DNA of 7,912 nt, from the NCBI GenBank assembly GCA_023228195.1, contig JALOBR010000069.1, forward strand, positions 1 through 7,912. Direction: 5' to 3'. This DNA comes from Candidatus Omnitrophota bacterium. GTDB lineage: Bacteria > Omnitrophota > Gorgyraeia > Duberdicusellales > 4484-171. The notes under the pieces are model-generated. The model made no database searches, was not told where the DNA came from, and saw only the letters and a program-made list of their open reading frames with translations. Shown here piece by piece: positions 1 to 6,567 of this stretch (the first letter of the stretch is position 1; each line of letters starts with the position of its first letter). The position numbers and the translations under genes are program-made.

Positions 1-804
1 TTCTAATGAGAAGACGCCTGATTTCATTATTTTTTGGTAAATTTTGTTTTGCATAAATTTCGCTGCGCTTACTTGTTCCAGGGCGCAGTGCGCGGTAATA
101 AGTGCGCCGCTTCTCTCTGCCGCCTCGACTATCAATACTCCGTGTGAAAGGCCGCTTACTATGCGATTGCGGCGCGGAAAATTTTCTTTATGCGGGCTTT
201 CATATAGCGGAAATTCTGAAACAAGCGCCCCGTTTTCTACGATAGTTTCCGCTAACTCGGAATTTTCTCTTGGGTAGATATTCATAAGGCCGCTACCCAA
301 AACGGCAATTGTTTTTCCTTTGGTAAGTGCGCCCTTATGTGCTGCCGTGTCTATCCCCCGAGCGAGCCCGGAGGCTATTGTTATCCCAAGAGACGCCAAT
401 TTAGCTGCAAATTCCTTGGCGCTTAAAAGGCCGTATACAGTAGGTATCCGGCTGCCTACTATGGCAAGAACATAGCTATTTAGTATTTTTACATCGCCCT
501 TTATATACAAGACAAGTGGCGGATGCGCTATTTCTCTTAACAGCTTTGGATAATCGTTATCAAAAATATCTATGACGTTTATTTTTTCTTTTTCTATGCG
601 TTTTAATTCGTCAGTAAGCGCCCGGCCGCACCTTTCGTTTACGATTGTATCGGCATCTTTTTTTTCCAGTAAAGGTATTTCCGAAATAGCGCTTTGTGAG
701 AGGTCAAATATATCTTCGGTATCAGACAGGAAGCTTATGATAGATTCAATCTTCTTTGGGCTAAGAGTCAAAAGATTTAAAAAAATCGTGCTTTTTTTAG
801 CCAT
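1..804 (-). CDS. dprA: DNA processing protein DprA (Smf), C-terminus cut by window edge
   Basis: DprA binds incoming single-stranded DNA in the cytoplasm and loads RecA onto it during natural transformation. The 268 codons visible start at ATG 804 and run off the window. Residues 1-60 look like the small N-terminal helical (SAM/HhH-like) domain. The Rossmann-like DprA core follows, with VGSR near 115, SGLARGIDTAAHKGAL near 145-160, TIAVLGSGL near 168-176, then SEFPL, NFPRRNRIVSGLS and the SGALITA/ALEQ stretch. These motifs make the family call secure. The ATG lies inside the end of aroK (8-bp overlap) and has no clear Shine-Dalgarno of its own, so translation is probably coupled. After ALEQ (codons at about 73-84) the usual G(R)xVFAVPG continuation is missing. 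The -1 frame there offers a better-looking continuation, so a one-base deletion or a true frameshift is possible. Confidence 0.93.
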   Translation of the reverse strand, partial: MAKKSTIFLNLLTLSPKKIESIISFLSDTEDIFDLSQSAISEIPLLEKKDADTIVNERCGRALTDELKRIEKEKINVIDIFDNDYPKLLREIAHPPLVLYIKGDVKILNSYVLAIVGSRIPTVYGLLSAKEFAAKLASLGITIASGLARGIDTAAHKGALTKGKTIAVLGSGLMNIYPRENSELAETIVENGALVSEFPLYESPHKENFPRRNRIVSGLSHGVLIVEAAERSGALITAHCALEQVSAAKFMQNKIYQKIMKSGVFSLE

Positions 805-1300
805 TCAGTATGTCGATTATTTTATCGGCAACTTCATCAGGGCTTATTTCGTTCGTATTTATTGTATGATGCGCCTGTTCGTAGTACTGGGCGCGTTTAC
901 GCATGAGTTCAGCTATTTTAAGTGTGGGGTTAGCTACATTAAGTAATGGCCGATGGCTGTATTTTTTGATTCTTTCGTAAATTGTTTTAGCCTCCGCAGT
1001 CAGATTAAACGTCGTGCCGGTTTCCTTTAATACTTTTAAATTCTTTTCGTTGCAGATAAGGCCTCCTCCGCAACTGACTACGAGATTTATTTCTTTTGAT
1101 ATTTTTTTAAGGAAGTTGCTTTCCAGTTTTCTAAAATACTGTTCGCCTTTTGTCGCAAAGATTTCGGTTATGGTCCGGCCTTCTTCCTTTTCGATTGTGT
1201 CATCCATTTCAATGAACTTTAATTTAAGCTTGCCGGAAAGAATTTTGCCTACAATAGTTTTGCCGGTCCCCATGAAACCGACAAGGTAAATGTTTTTCAC
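797..1300 (-). CDS. aroK: Shikimate kinase
   Basis: This cytoplasmic enzyme phosphorylates shikimate at the 3-hydroxyl with ATP, the fifth step of the chorismate pathway to aromatic amino acids. The 167-residue length is normal for the family. Visible motifs are the Walker A loop GFMGTGKT at residues 8-15, the acidic pair D33-D34, R57 in the YFRKLE stretch, the GGG shikimate-binding motif at 78-80, the lid arginine R117 in HRPLL, and R136 near the C-terminus. The start is GTG at 1300, preceded by GGAG at 1310-1307 with six bases between. The gene lies 51 bp after the acyl-CoA dehydrogenase and overlaps dprA by 8 bp, so the three probably share a transcript. The sequence alone does not separate the aroK and aroL names; aroK is the usual choice for a single copy. 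Confidence 0.95.
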   Translation of the reverse strand: MKNIYLVGFMGTGKTIVGKILSGKLKLKFIEMDDTIEKEEGRTITEIFATKGEQYFRKLESNFLKKISKEINLVVSCGGGLICNEKNLKVLKETGTTFNLTAEAKTIYERIKKYSHRPLLNVANPTLKIAELMRKRAQYYEQAHHTINTNEISPDEVADKIIDILNG

Positions 1301-1351
1301 TCGTATCTCCCGTTATTTCAAGAGAATACCCGACTATTTATATTTAACTGA

Positions 1352-2515
1352 TTATTTACCGTATTTTTTGATGAGCGATAAAGCAATTATATTTTTTTGT
1401 ATCTGATTTGTTCCTTCGTAAATTTGCGTAATTTTTGCATCCCTCATGAATTTTTCAATCGGATAATCACGCATGTAGCCGTAACCGCCGAATATCTGAA
1501 CAGCATCGGTTGAAACCTGCATTGCAACTTCTGAGGCAAAAAGCTTGGCAGCAGCTGAGGCAGTGCCAACGTCCTTTAGCCCTCTATCGACCATTCCCGC
1601 TGTAGCGTACACAAGGCTGCGGGCTGCTTCAACTTTTGTTGCCATATCTGCAAGCATCCATTGTATGCCCTGGAATGAGCTTATGGGTTTTCCGAATTGC
1701 ACTCTTTTGTGGGAATATTCGGTGGCAAGTTCAAGTGCTCCCTGGGCGATACCTACAGCCTGCGCGGCTACGCCCGGCCGTGAGTTGTCGAATGTTTTCA
1801 TGGTGGCAATAAAACCTATACCTTCGCGTTGTCCGAGTAGTTGATCTTTATGTACTTTTACATCTGTGAAAACCAGTTCTCTCGTGGATGACGCGCGTAT
1901 ACCAAGTTTTTCTTCTTTTTTTCCGAAAGTAAAACCCGGGGTACCTTTTTCAACTATAAAAGCAGAAACTCCTCTGGCGCCCCTGGCTTTATCGGTTACC
2001 GCGATTACAGTGTATATATCAGCATCGCCGCCGTTTGTGATAAAATGTTTTGTTCCATTGATAATATAGTAATCACCGTCTTTTTTTGCAACGGTCTTTA
2101 CAGCTGAAGCATCCGAACCGGCCTCCGGCTCTGTGAGGGCAAAAGCCGTAAGGTGCTTACCACTTGCTATGTCAGGAAGATATTTTTTCTTTTGTTCTTC
2201 TGTTCCGAATAAAAGTATGGGAAACATACCAAGAAATGACGCTGCGTAACTGGTTGCAATGCCGCCGTCTACACGGGAAATTTCCTCAGTTGCTATGCAA
2301 AGGTTTAAAAGCCCGGGGCCCATTCCACCATAGGCTTCAGGAATACAGAGCCTGAACAAATCGGCCTGTGCCAAAATTTTCATTATTTCCGAAGGGAATT
2401 CTTCTTTTTCATCAAGCTGCCGCGAAACCGGCCGTATTTTTTCTTCTGCAATCTGGCGGGCAAGTTGCCGTAACATTTTCTGTTCTTCGGTAACCGGATA
2501 ATCAACAAGAAACAT
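1352..2515 (-). CDS. Acyl-CoA dehydrogenase (short-chain/butyryl-CoA dehydrogenase type)
   Basis: This is an FAD-dependent flavoenzyme that oxidises an acyl-CoA to the trans-2-enoyl-CoA and passes electrons to electron-transfer flavoprotein. The full 387-residue architecture is present: an N-terminal helical domain (about 1-120), a middle beta domain with the flavin-contacting LTEPEAGSDA at 128-137 and HFITNGG at 157-163, and a C-terminal helical domain containing RVQFGKPISSFQ, FGGYGYMRD and the catalytic-base motif QIYEGTNQIQ. The base is Glu367, the same position as in butyryl-CoA dehydrogenases. The start at ATG 2515 is preferred because AAAGGAG lies just upstream. A GTG at 2593 would add 26 residues unlike the family. 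No etfAB, thiolase or crotonase gene is in view, so whether it works in beta-oxidation, butyrate-type metabolism or branched-chain degradation is open. An inverted repeat lies 29 bp upstream of the start. Confidence 0.93.
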   Translation of the reverse strand: MFLVDYPVTEEQKMLRQLARQIAEEKIRPVSRQLDEKEEFPSEIMKILAQADLFRLCIPEAYGGMGPGLLNLCIATEEISRVDGGIATSYAASFLGMFPILLFGTEEQKKKYLPDIASGKHLTAFALTEPEAGSDASAVKTVAKKDGDYYIINGTKHFITNGGDADIYTVIAVTDKARGARGVSAFIVEKGTPGFTFGKKEEKLGIRASSTRELVFTDVKVHKDQLLGQREGIGFIATMKTFDNSRPGVAAQAVGIAQGALELATEYSHKRVQFGKPISSFQGIQWMLADMATKVEAARSLVYATAGMVDRGLKDVGTASAAAKLFASEVAMQVSTDAVQIFGGYGYMRDYPIEKFMRDAKITQIYEGTNQIQKNIIALSLIKKYGK

Positions 2516-2543
2516 GGCTTTTCTCCTTTTTTTAATGAGACTT

Positions 2544-2576
2544 ACACTTTTTGATACTTCCTGTATAAAAAAGTGT
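2544..2576. repeat. Inverted repeat in the dehydrogenase leader (operator or RNA hairpin)
   Basis: The arms ACACTTTTT (2544-2552) and AAAAAGTGT (2568-2576) are perfect complements. After one mismatch the inner arms ATAC (2554-2557) and GTAT (2563-2566) also pair, leaving a 5-nt centre. The dyad sits just before the ribosome binding site of the acyl-CoA dehydrogenase. A symmetric site at this position is typical of a dimeric repressor operator, but an RNA stem-loop is equally possible. No T-run follows, so it is not a standard terminator. Confidence 0.6.
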
Positions 2577-2587
2577 TTAGTCGACCA

Positions 2588-2608
2588 CGACACCCTGTTG
2601 GGTAGTCG
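2588..2608. repeat. Short hairpin (8-bp stem with one bulge)
   Basis: CGACACCC (2588-2595) pairs with GGGT plus GTCG (2600-2603 and 2605-2608), with one bulged A and a TGTT loop. It is the middle of three dyads in this spacer. Its function is not evident. Confidence 0.45.
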
Positions 2609-2610
2609 GA

Positions 2611-2639
2611 TTACCCCCGAGCGAAACGAGTGGGGTGAA
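2611..2639. repeat. GC-rich imperfect dyad, possible extragenic palindromic element
   Basis: TTACCCC and GGGGTGAA flank a core containing CGAGCGAAACGAG, giving an imperfect stem with one bulge in an otherwise AT-rich spacer. No T-run follows on either strand. It could be a degraded transcription terminator of the acetyltransferase gene or a copy of a dispersed extragenic repeat. One window cannot decide. Confidence 0.35.
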
Positions 2640-2703
2640 TTAATTATTAGCGGAATACGTTAGATGACCACAACGAAAAGTAAATTAGCGATAATACCGG
2701 TTA

Positions 2704-3168
2704 TTATTTTAGGCGCAGAATTACAGCTTTTTCTTGGCAATCTGGAAAATAGATGCAATCGACGCAATCGCTCCAGATTTTATGGGGAAGATTTTTTCTG
2801 TCTATTTCGCGAAAGCCAAGCGTTTTAAAAAATTGAGGAACAAACGTTAACGCGAATACGTTTTTTATGCCGATATTTTCTGCTTCAGCAATGCAGCGCT
2901 CAACAAGTTTTGTCCCTATGCCTTTATCTTGAAACTTTTTTGAGACAACCAGCGATTTAATTTCTCCTAAATCTTGCCAGCCGACTACGTGAAGCGCGCA
3001 AGAGCCTATGATTTTATTCTTGGCCTCAAGAATCCAGAAATCTCTTATGTTCTCGTAAATGTAATTCAGAGATCTTTCCAGGACTTTGCCTTCTTTAGAC
3101 CAGGAGTTAATCAAAGAGTATATTTCTTTAGCGTCAATTATTTTTGCTTTCCGTATTCGTTGTTTCAT
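2704..3168 (-). CDS. argA: GNAT acetyltransferase resembling short ArgA-type N-acetylglutamate synthase
   Basis: This 154-residue cytoplasmic GNAT protein probably acetylates glutamate with acetyl-CoA, the first step of arginine synthesis. The acetyl-CoA pyrophosphate loop QDKGIG is at residues 80-85, preceded by the beta strand GEIKSLVV and followed by the FFKTLGFREID segment. The tail has a CX2CX5C cluster (Cys135, Cys138, Cys144) within LPHKIW...CIYFPDC. From memory this tail resembles stand-alone, kinase-domain-free N-acetylglutamate synthases rather than generic GNATs, hence the symbol. The start at ATG 3168 has a close-spaced AAAGGA upstream and overlaps the end of the PagL-like gene by 35 bp. 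A TTG at 3222 would add 18 unlikely residues. No other arginine genes are in view. An acetyltransferase with another amine substrate cannot be excluded. Confidence 0.75.
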   Translation of the reverse strand: MKQRIRKAKIIDAKEIYSLINSWSKEGKVLERSLNYIYENIRDFWILEAKNKIIGSCALHVVGWQDLGEIKSLVVSKKFQDKGIGTKLVERCIAEAENIGIKNVFALTFVPQFFKTLGFREIDRKNLPHKIWSDCVDCIYFPDCQEKAVILRLK

Positions 3169-3757
3169 CTTCCTTTGTACCGGCGCTTTTGCCTTTATCG
3201 AAAAATATTGTAATGCCTCCAAGATACATATTTGCGTCTATACCGCTATTTGGATGTTTTATACTTGCGTTAGAAAGGTGCCTGTAACGGTATTCAAAGT
3301 TAAGAGCGATATTATCTTTTATGAAATAACGCAGCCCCCCTCCTCCCTGAGGTAGGAAATTGTATTGGGTTGATTGTTCTTCGGTGTGTTGGCTCATGTA
3401 CAGTGCGCCAATACCTCCCTTTACATATGGTTGAAATTTCTCAGAAAGCGGAAAAACATATTCAAACAGAAAATTTGAACCGACTTCGACGTTTGAATCT
3501 GGAGAGGTTACTGTATTTATGAAGGGCTCGAGTATGAAATCAACTCGGCCTTTAGGATTTATTCCGATTTTACTGGTAAGCGGTTTCATGTCAAAAATAA
3601 GTCCGACCAATAAAGGCACAGCCTGGTAATCTTTTTTTGTATTATCCAAATTACCGTCAAGATATCCGCTAAGTACTTCTACGCCATCCAGCGCGTAAAC
3701 TGATGATAAGTCTACTAAGCATAAAAAAAATACTGTTAGGACTAAAGCTTTCTTCAT
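3134..3757 (-). CDS. PagL-like lipid A 3-O-deacylase (acyloxyacyl hydrolase family outer-membrane beta-barrel)
   Basis: PagL enzymes sit in the outer membrane and remove the 3-O-linked acyl chain of lipid A, changing its charge and immune recognition. The 207-residue precursor begins with a signal peptide (about 1-22, ending VYA). The mature part shows alternating beta-strands with aromatic girdles, such as FLFEYVFPL, GGIGALYM and NFEYRYRHLSNAS. The PagL signature is the His-x-Ser-Asn-Ala block: His160 and Ser162 match the catalytic pair. The third catalytic position, 14 residues after the His, is Asp174 instead of the Glu known from Pseudomonas PagL. The start at ATG 3757 has AAGGAGG 10 nt upstream; a TTG at 3766 would be only 1 nt from it. 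A hydrophilic tail of about 20 residues ends the protein. A strong promoter lies upstream. Confidence 0.78.
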   Translation of the reverse strand: MKKALVLTVFFLCLVDLSSVYALDGVEVLSGYLDGNLDNTKKDYQAVPLLVGLIFDMKPLTSKIGINPKGRVDFILEPFINTVTSPDSNVEVGSNFLFEYVFPLSEKFQPYVKGGIGALYMSQHTEEQSTQYNFLPQGGGGLRYFIKDNIALNFEYRYRHLSNASIKHPNSGIDANMYLGGITIFFDKGKSAGTKEDETTNTESKNN

Positions 3758-3830
3758 TCTTTCCAACCCTCCTTCTAGTTAGAGCCAAATAAGCTTATCT
3801 CTGTTTAATTATATAACAAAGCCTTAATAG

Positions 3831-3859
3831 ATTTTAAACAATAATTGATTATCTGTCAA
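3831..3859 (-). promoter_or_regulatory. Sigma-70-type promoter for the PagL-like gene
   Basis: On the minus strand a perfect -35 box TTGACA (3859-3854) is followed after exactly 17 bp by TAAAAT (3836-3831), five of six matches to the -10 consensus. Transcription would start near 3824, leaving a leader of about 65 nt, AT-rich, ending in AAGGAGG (3774-3768). It would drive the PagL-like gene and the overlapping acetyltransferase. Confidence 0.75.
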
Positions 3860-3911
3860 ACGTTTTTGAGGGAAATTGGAAGCAACTGGTATTTACAGTA
3901 AGGCGGGTTTT

Positions 3912-3942
3912 GCTTCTCGCTGCCGGCGGGAAAAGCGTTTTT
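3912..3942 (+). terminator. Possible plus-strand intrinsic terminator
   Basis: CTCGC (3916-3920) pairs with GCGGG (3926-3930, one G-T pair) around a TGCCG loop. The stem is extended by TT/AA and, after a 2-nt bulge, GC/GC, and is followed by GTTTTT on the plus strand. The orientation is opposite to every gene here, so it would only stop an antisense transcript. The assignment is weak. Confidence 0.25.
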
Positions 3943-3962
3943 ATTGGGTGTTCTTTAGCGAG

Positions 3963-3983
3963 GTAAAAACGGTATGTTTTTAC
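3963..3983. repeat. Perfect 8-bp inverted repeat just downstream of the second glycoside hydrolase
   Basis: GTAAAAAC (3963-3970) and GTTTTTAC (3976-3983) flank a 5-nt loop, starting about 9 bp past the hydrolase stop codon. The stem is AT-rich and no T-run follows it on the minus strand, so it is more likely a mRNA 3'-end stem-loop or a weak terminator than a strong one. Confidence 0.5.
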
Positions 3984-3991
3984 TAGGCGTG

Positions 3992-5266
3992 TTATCGAGC
4001 GTTGCGGGTTTTTCCGGTTGGATCCTGGCTTATTTTTTGAGATTGTTTGGAAATGCTGCTTAAGAAATTTTTAAGGGCATAGTAAGATTTTTTGGGAATC
4101 CTTTCGTCTATATCCGTACCTTTTATTTTTTTATCGGCAAGGGCCACTATGCCAAACCATTCTTCACTCATATTCAGGCCGTTATTTTTTGCTTTTATAT
4201 CAAAATAATACGAACCGTTTGACCAGCCGGCTTCGCTGTTATGGGTGCACCAATCAGGAGTGTAGCCTTCATTGTGTTTCCACCACTCATCGCTCCACTC
4301 AAATAAAGTGCCGCCCAGGCAATTGCCCTGCATATTTTTACTAAATACAGTATGTTCGAATAAATTATTCCATTGCGAAGTTATGTATTCTGCCTGGATG
4401 TCTTGAGCTTCTTTTTCGGTATAAGAGTCGTAGGAGTCCGCTCCGAATTCGGAAATAAAGATCGGTTTATCAGAATAGGTTTTTATGTGGTCGAATAAGT
4501 TTCCGAACTTCTTTCCTCTATATGAAATCACGGCCAAAATATCTATATCGTTACACACTTTCGTTGCGACATCTAAAAAACTTTCCTCGCCGTTACCCAG
4601 GGCCACAGGGTGATTTTGGTCCATTTTTTTAATTTCCGCAGCAAGTTCGTTTACAAACGTATAATAAATTTGTGCGCGTTTTTCTATTTGTTTTCGTAAG
4701 TCTTTCATTTTGTCTATTTCCGGGCATGTCCAGAAACAAATTTTTCCGGAAAAAGTATAGCTGTTTTCATTGCCTAAAACCCACAGAAGCAACCCTTTTT
4801 CATCTTTAAGGGCTTCAACGATTTCTAGCATACGTTCTTTTGTGTTTTTTTGAAATTGCTTGTCGGCATAATTTACACCCGGGTACGACCAAAGACCCAG
4901 CCAATCGCTTACTATCGTATAAATTCCGAATTTAGTATACATCTCATTTATGAACGTTTTAACTTTATCAAGGTCTTCGCCGGTTGAATAAATCCTTATG
5001 CAATTTATTCCGGCTTCTTTCATGAGCTTTCCGTCTATTAACCATTGCTTGCTCGCATCGGTAAAAAATTCATAATCGTAGCCTCTGCAAATAGGCGTGG
5101 GGTTGTAAATTATACCTTTGATTAAGAAAGGTTTTTTGTTTACGGTAAGATAATATCCGCCCTCTTTTGTGGTTTTGATTTCAACTTTTGATACTTGCGC
5201 GAATAAAGACGGACTTATAAACAAAGTTAACCCTAACCAAATTATTAAAATAAAGGATTTTTTCAT
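3992..5266 (-). CDS. Secreted clan GH-A glycoside hydrolase (GH2/GH5/GH72-like TIM barrel)
   Basis: This 424-residue exported (beta/alpha)8-barrel enzyme should retain or transfer sugars at beta-glycosidic bonds outside the cytoplasm. Residues 1-23 form a signal peptide. A short beta-hairpin (VEIKTTKEGGYYLTVNKKPF) leads into the first barrel strand FLIKGIIYNP. LMKEAGINCIRIY follows, as in GH2 and GH72 barrels. The acid/base is Glu167 in WVLGNEN (strand 4) and the nucleophile is Glu273 in IFISEFGA (strand 7). LFEWSDEWW near 321-329 is strand 8. A CFWTC pair (Cys177, Cys181) follows the acid/base and may form a disulfide after export. The start at ATG 5266 restores a clean signal peptide, although its ribosome binding site is weak; an ATG at 5305 lies in the loop of a hairpin. 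It is a paralogue of the hydrolase two genes upstream. The exact GH family and substrate are not determinable here. Confidence 0.85.
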   Translation of the reverse strand: MKKSFILIIWLGLTLFISPSLFAQVSKVEIKTTKEGGYYLTVNKKPFLIKGIIYNPTPICRGYDYEFFTDASKQWLIDGKLMKEAGINCIRIYSTGEDLDKVKTFINEMYTKFGIYTIVSDWLGLWSYPGVNYADKQFQKNTKERMLEIVEALKDEKGLLLWVLGNENSYTFSGKICFWTCPEIDKMKDLRKQIEKRAQIYYTFVNELAAEIKKMDQNHPVALGNGEESFLDVATKVCNDIDILAVISYRGKKFGNLFDHIKTYSDKPIFISEFGADSYDSYTEKEAQDIQAEYITSQWNNLFEHTVFSKNMQGNCLGGTLFEWSDEWWKHNEGYTPDWCTHNSEAGWSNGSYYFDIKAKNNGLNMSEEWFGIVALADKKIKGTDIDERIPKKSYYALKNFLSSISKQSQKISQDPTGKTRNAR

Positions 5267-5292
5267 TTCTGTGTTAGCCTGCGATAAAGACA

Positions 5293-5319
5293 CACAGGGC
5301 AACATTACGTTGCCCTGTG
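5293..5319 (-). terminator. Strong hairpin between the binding-module gene and the second hydrolase (terminator, attenuator or processing site)
   Basis: CACAGGGCAAC (5293-5303) and GTTGCCCTGTG (5309-5319) form a perfect 11-bp stem with a 5-nt loop, starting 8 bp after the upstream stop codon. On the minus strand it is followed by TGTCTTTATC, only a weak T-run. Partial termination or 3'-end protection of the upstream mRNA would make the binding protein more abundant than the enzyme. Confidence 0.6.
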
Positions 5320-5327
5320 GTAAATTG

Positions 5328-6497
5328 TTATTCTTTTTCGTATTTAATGTCGTCTAAGTAAAATACTACGCCTTCTGGTTCGTTTACATCGATGTTTGTT
5401 GCCCAGCAGAAACCGCCTATTATATAGGAAAGGTCTTTGCCGCGTAAGTCAATTTCGTACTGTTTCCAATCTTTTGTAAGCTGTATCGGGCCGACGCTTA
5501 CGCTGTCGGAATCAATGTATTCCCCGCTGGAAATACCGCCAATTTTGAATTCATTAATAACTTCTCCGCCCTTGTCTCCTCTTGCCCAGAATGTTAGTTT
5601 AACTGCGCCCTGGAGGTTGTAGCCTGCATTTGCAACTGTGCCCCAGTTATTTGCCGGTTGTTGCCAGTACATGCCTGCCCAACGGGTTCCGGAGTTGTTT
5701 TTGTATTCTACGCGGATGCAAGAATCTCCGCTAAAAGGTAAATTTTTCCAGTTTGTATCAAGTTTTAAATCCTTAGCTGCGGTTGCGGGCATCCATCCGC
5801 TTGGAACAAAATGATTGTCTAAAGAGCCGGCATCAGCGTAAACATAAAAAGGAAAATTCATTTTTGATTCTTCCTTTTTAAGCTCCGGATCATAAGTATA
5901 ATATACATCGTCGATGTATACGGTTTGTTCTACTCCAGCTGCCTGGTCTGCATTAAAAATCATGCAAAGGCCGCCGTTTATATAATGAAGGTCTTTGTCG
6001 GATAAGTTTACTGAATATTCCTGCCAATCCTTGGTTAACCTTACTGGGCCGTATTCAATATTGGCCGAATCGGGGAAAGCAACTGCTTCACCGGCCGGAG
6101 TCTTTGTGATTCCACCAATTTTAATCATGCTTATTACTTCTCCGCCGTTTTTACCTTTTGCTTTAAACACTAATTTGTTAAAACCGGTTAAATCAACGCC
6201 GGTGTCCTTCGTTCCCCAGTTGTTTTGTGAGGATTGCCAATATATACCTGCCCATCCGTTGCCTTGCGTTTTCTTTGCGCTGTAGTCTATTTTCATTGCT
6301 GTGGAGCCGCTTGCCGGCGATTCAGTATCCTGATCGCTGAATTTTAAATCGCCGTAGTCGCCCATCCATCCGCTTGGAATGAAATGGTTGCTTGCAGCGC
6401 CTTTATCGGTATAAACATCGAATTTTTTATCCTCAGCGTGCGCAAATGTGCTGACTGCCAGTAGTGAAATTAAACATAAAAATAATATCTTACGCAT
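5328..6497 (-). CDS. Secreted protein of two tandem carbohydrate-binding-module-like domains
   Basis: This 389-residue exported protein has no recognisable catalytic domain. Residues 1-21 form a signal peptide (ending AHA). Two homologous repeats follow, about 25-200 and 216-387, joined by a charged linker. Each has the order VY-D-G---NHF(I/V)PSGWM, then WAG(I/M)YWQ, then NNWG, then GGEVI---KIGGI, then LTKDW-(Q/E)Y, and ends on a YxDDxxY strand. The pattern is that of a galactose-binding-like beta-sandwich carbohydrate-binding module. The paired Trp/Tyr residues (W82, W87, W94 and W273, W278, W285) are candidates for sugar stacking. The start at ATG 6497 has AAGGAGG six bases upstream. It lies between two clan GH-A hydrolases, so I infer that it anchors or presents their substrate, or binds the product. 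The precise CBM family is not recognised. Confidence 0.75.
   Translation of the reverse strand: MRKILFLCLISLLAVSTFAHAEDKKFDVYTDKGAASNHFIPSGWMGDYGDLKFSDQDTESPASGSTAMKIDYSAKKTQGNGWAGIYWQSSQNNWGTKDTGVDLTGFNKLVFKAKGKNGGEVISMIKIGGITKTPAGEAVAFPDSANIEYGPVRLTKDWQEYSVNLSDKDLHYINGGLCMIFNADQAAGVEQTVYIDDVYYTYDPELKKEESKMNFPFYVYADAGSLDNHFVPSGWMPATAAKDLKLDTNWKNLPFSGDSCIRVEYKNNSGTRWAGMYWQQPANNWGTVANAGYNLQGAVKLTFWARGDKGGEVINEFKIGGISSGEYIDSDSVSVGPIQLTKDWKQYEIDLRGKDLSYIIGGFCWATNIDVNEPEGVVFYLDDIKYEKE
5337..5852 (-). repeat. Second copy of the internal protein-level duplication
   Basis: This stretch encodes repeat 2 (residues 216-387) of the binding-module protein. It matches repeat 1, encoded at about 5898-6425, through the shared SGWM, YWQ-NNWG and KIGGI blocks. 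Similarity is also visible in the DNA around 5641-5690 versus 6208-6260, indicating duplication of one ancestral module. Confidence 0.8.
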
Positions 6498-6503
6498 TAT
6501 TAT

Positions 6504-6510
6504 CCTCCTT
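6504..6510 (-). promoter_or_regulatory. Consensus ribosome binding site of the binding-module gene
   Basis: AAGGAGG on the minus strand, six bases before ATG 6497, fixes the start of the gene. It is much stronger than the site of the downstream hydrolase, in line with higher expression of the binding protein. Confidence 0.8.
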
Positions 6511-6567
6511 TCTGATAAATAAATTTTTCGTCTGGTTGATAGTTGTTTTGTGAATCGGGTTGCTTTT

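Larger units (their letters stand above)
2516..2703 (-). other. Intergenic spacer rich in inverted repeats upstream of the acyl-CoA dehydrogenase
   Basis: This 188-bp gap follows the acetyltransferase stop and leads into the acyl-CoA dehydrogenase. Reading towards the dehydrogenase it holds a GC-rich imperfect dyad (2611-2639), a short hairpin (2588-2608) and an AT-rich dyad (2544-2576), then the ribosome binding site. I saw no convincing -35/-10 pair, and no hairpin is followed by a clear T-run, so neither a terminator nor a promoter can be placed firmly. Confidence 0.6.

Noticed and set aside
572..946. Plus-strand open frame of 124 codons
   Set aside because: It lies opposite dprA and aroK, both with strong family motifs, has low-complexity Ser/Phe content and matches nothing I recognise.
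2516..2593. GTG at 2593 as start of the acyl-CoA dehydrogenase
   Set aside because: The extra 26 residues do not fit the family and the dyads lie across them; ATG 2515 has AAAGGAG.
2560..2600. Promoter for the acyl-CoA dehydrogenase with TATACA as -10
   Set aside because: No acceptable -35 box at 16-18 bp, and the element falls inside the dyad.
3758..3766. TTG start for the PagL-like gene
   Set aside because: Only 1 nt separates it from AAGGAGG, while the ATG at 3757 has workable spacing and gives a clean signal peptide.
5267..5305. ATG at 5305 as start of the second hydrolase
   Set aside because: It lies in the loop of the 11-bp hairpin, has no ribosome binding site and would put 13 odd residues before the signal peptide.
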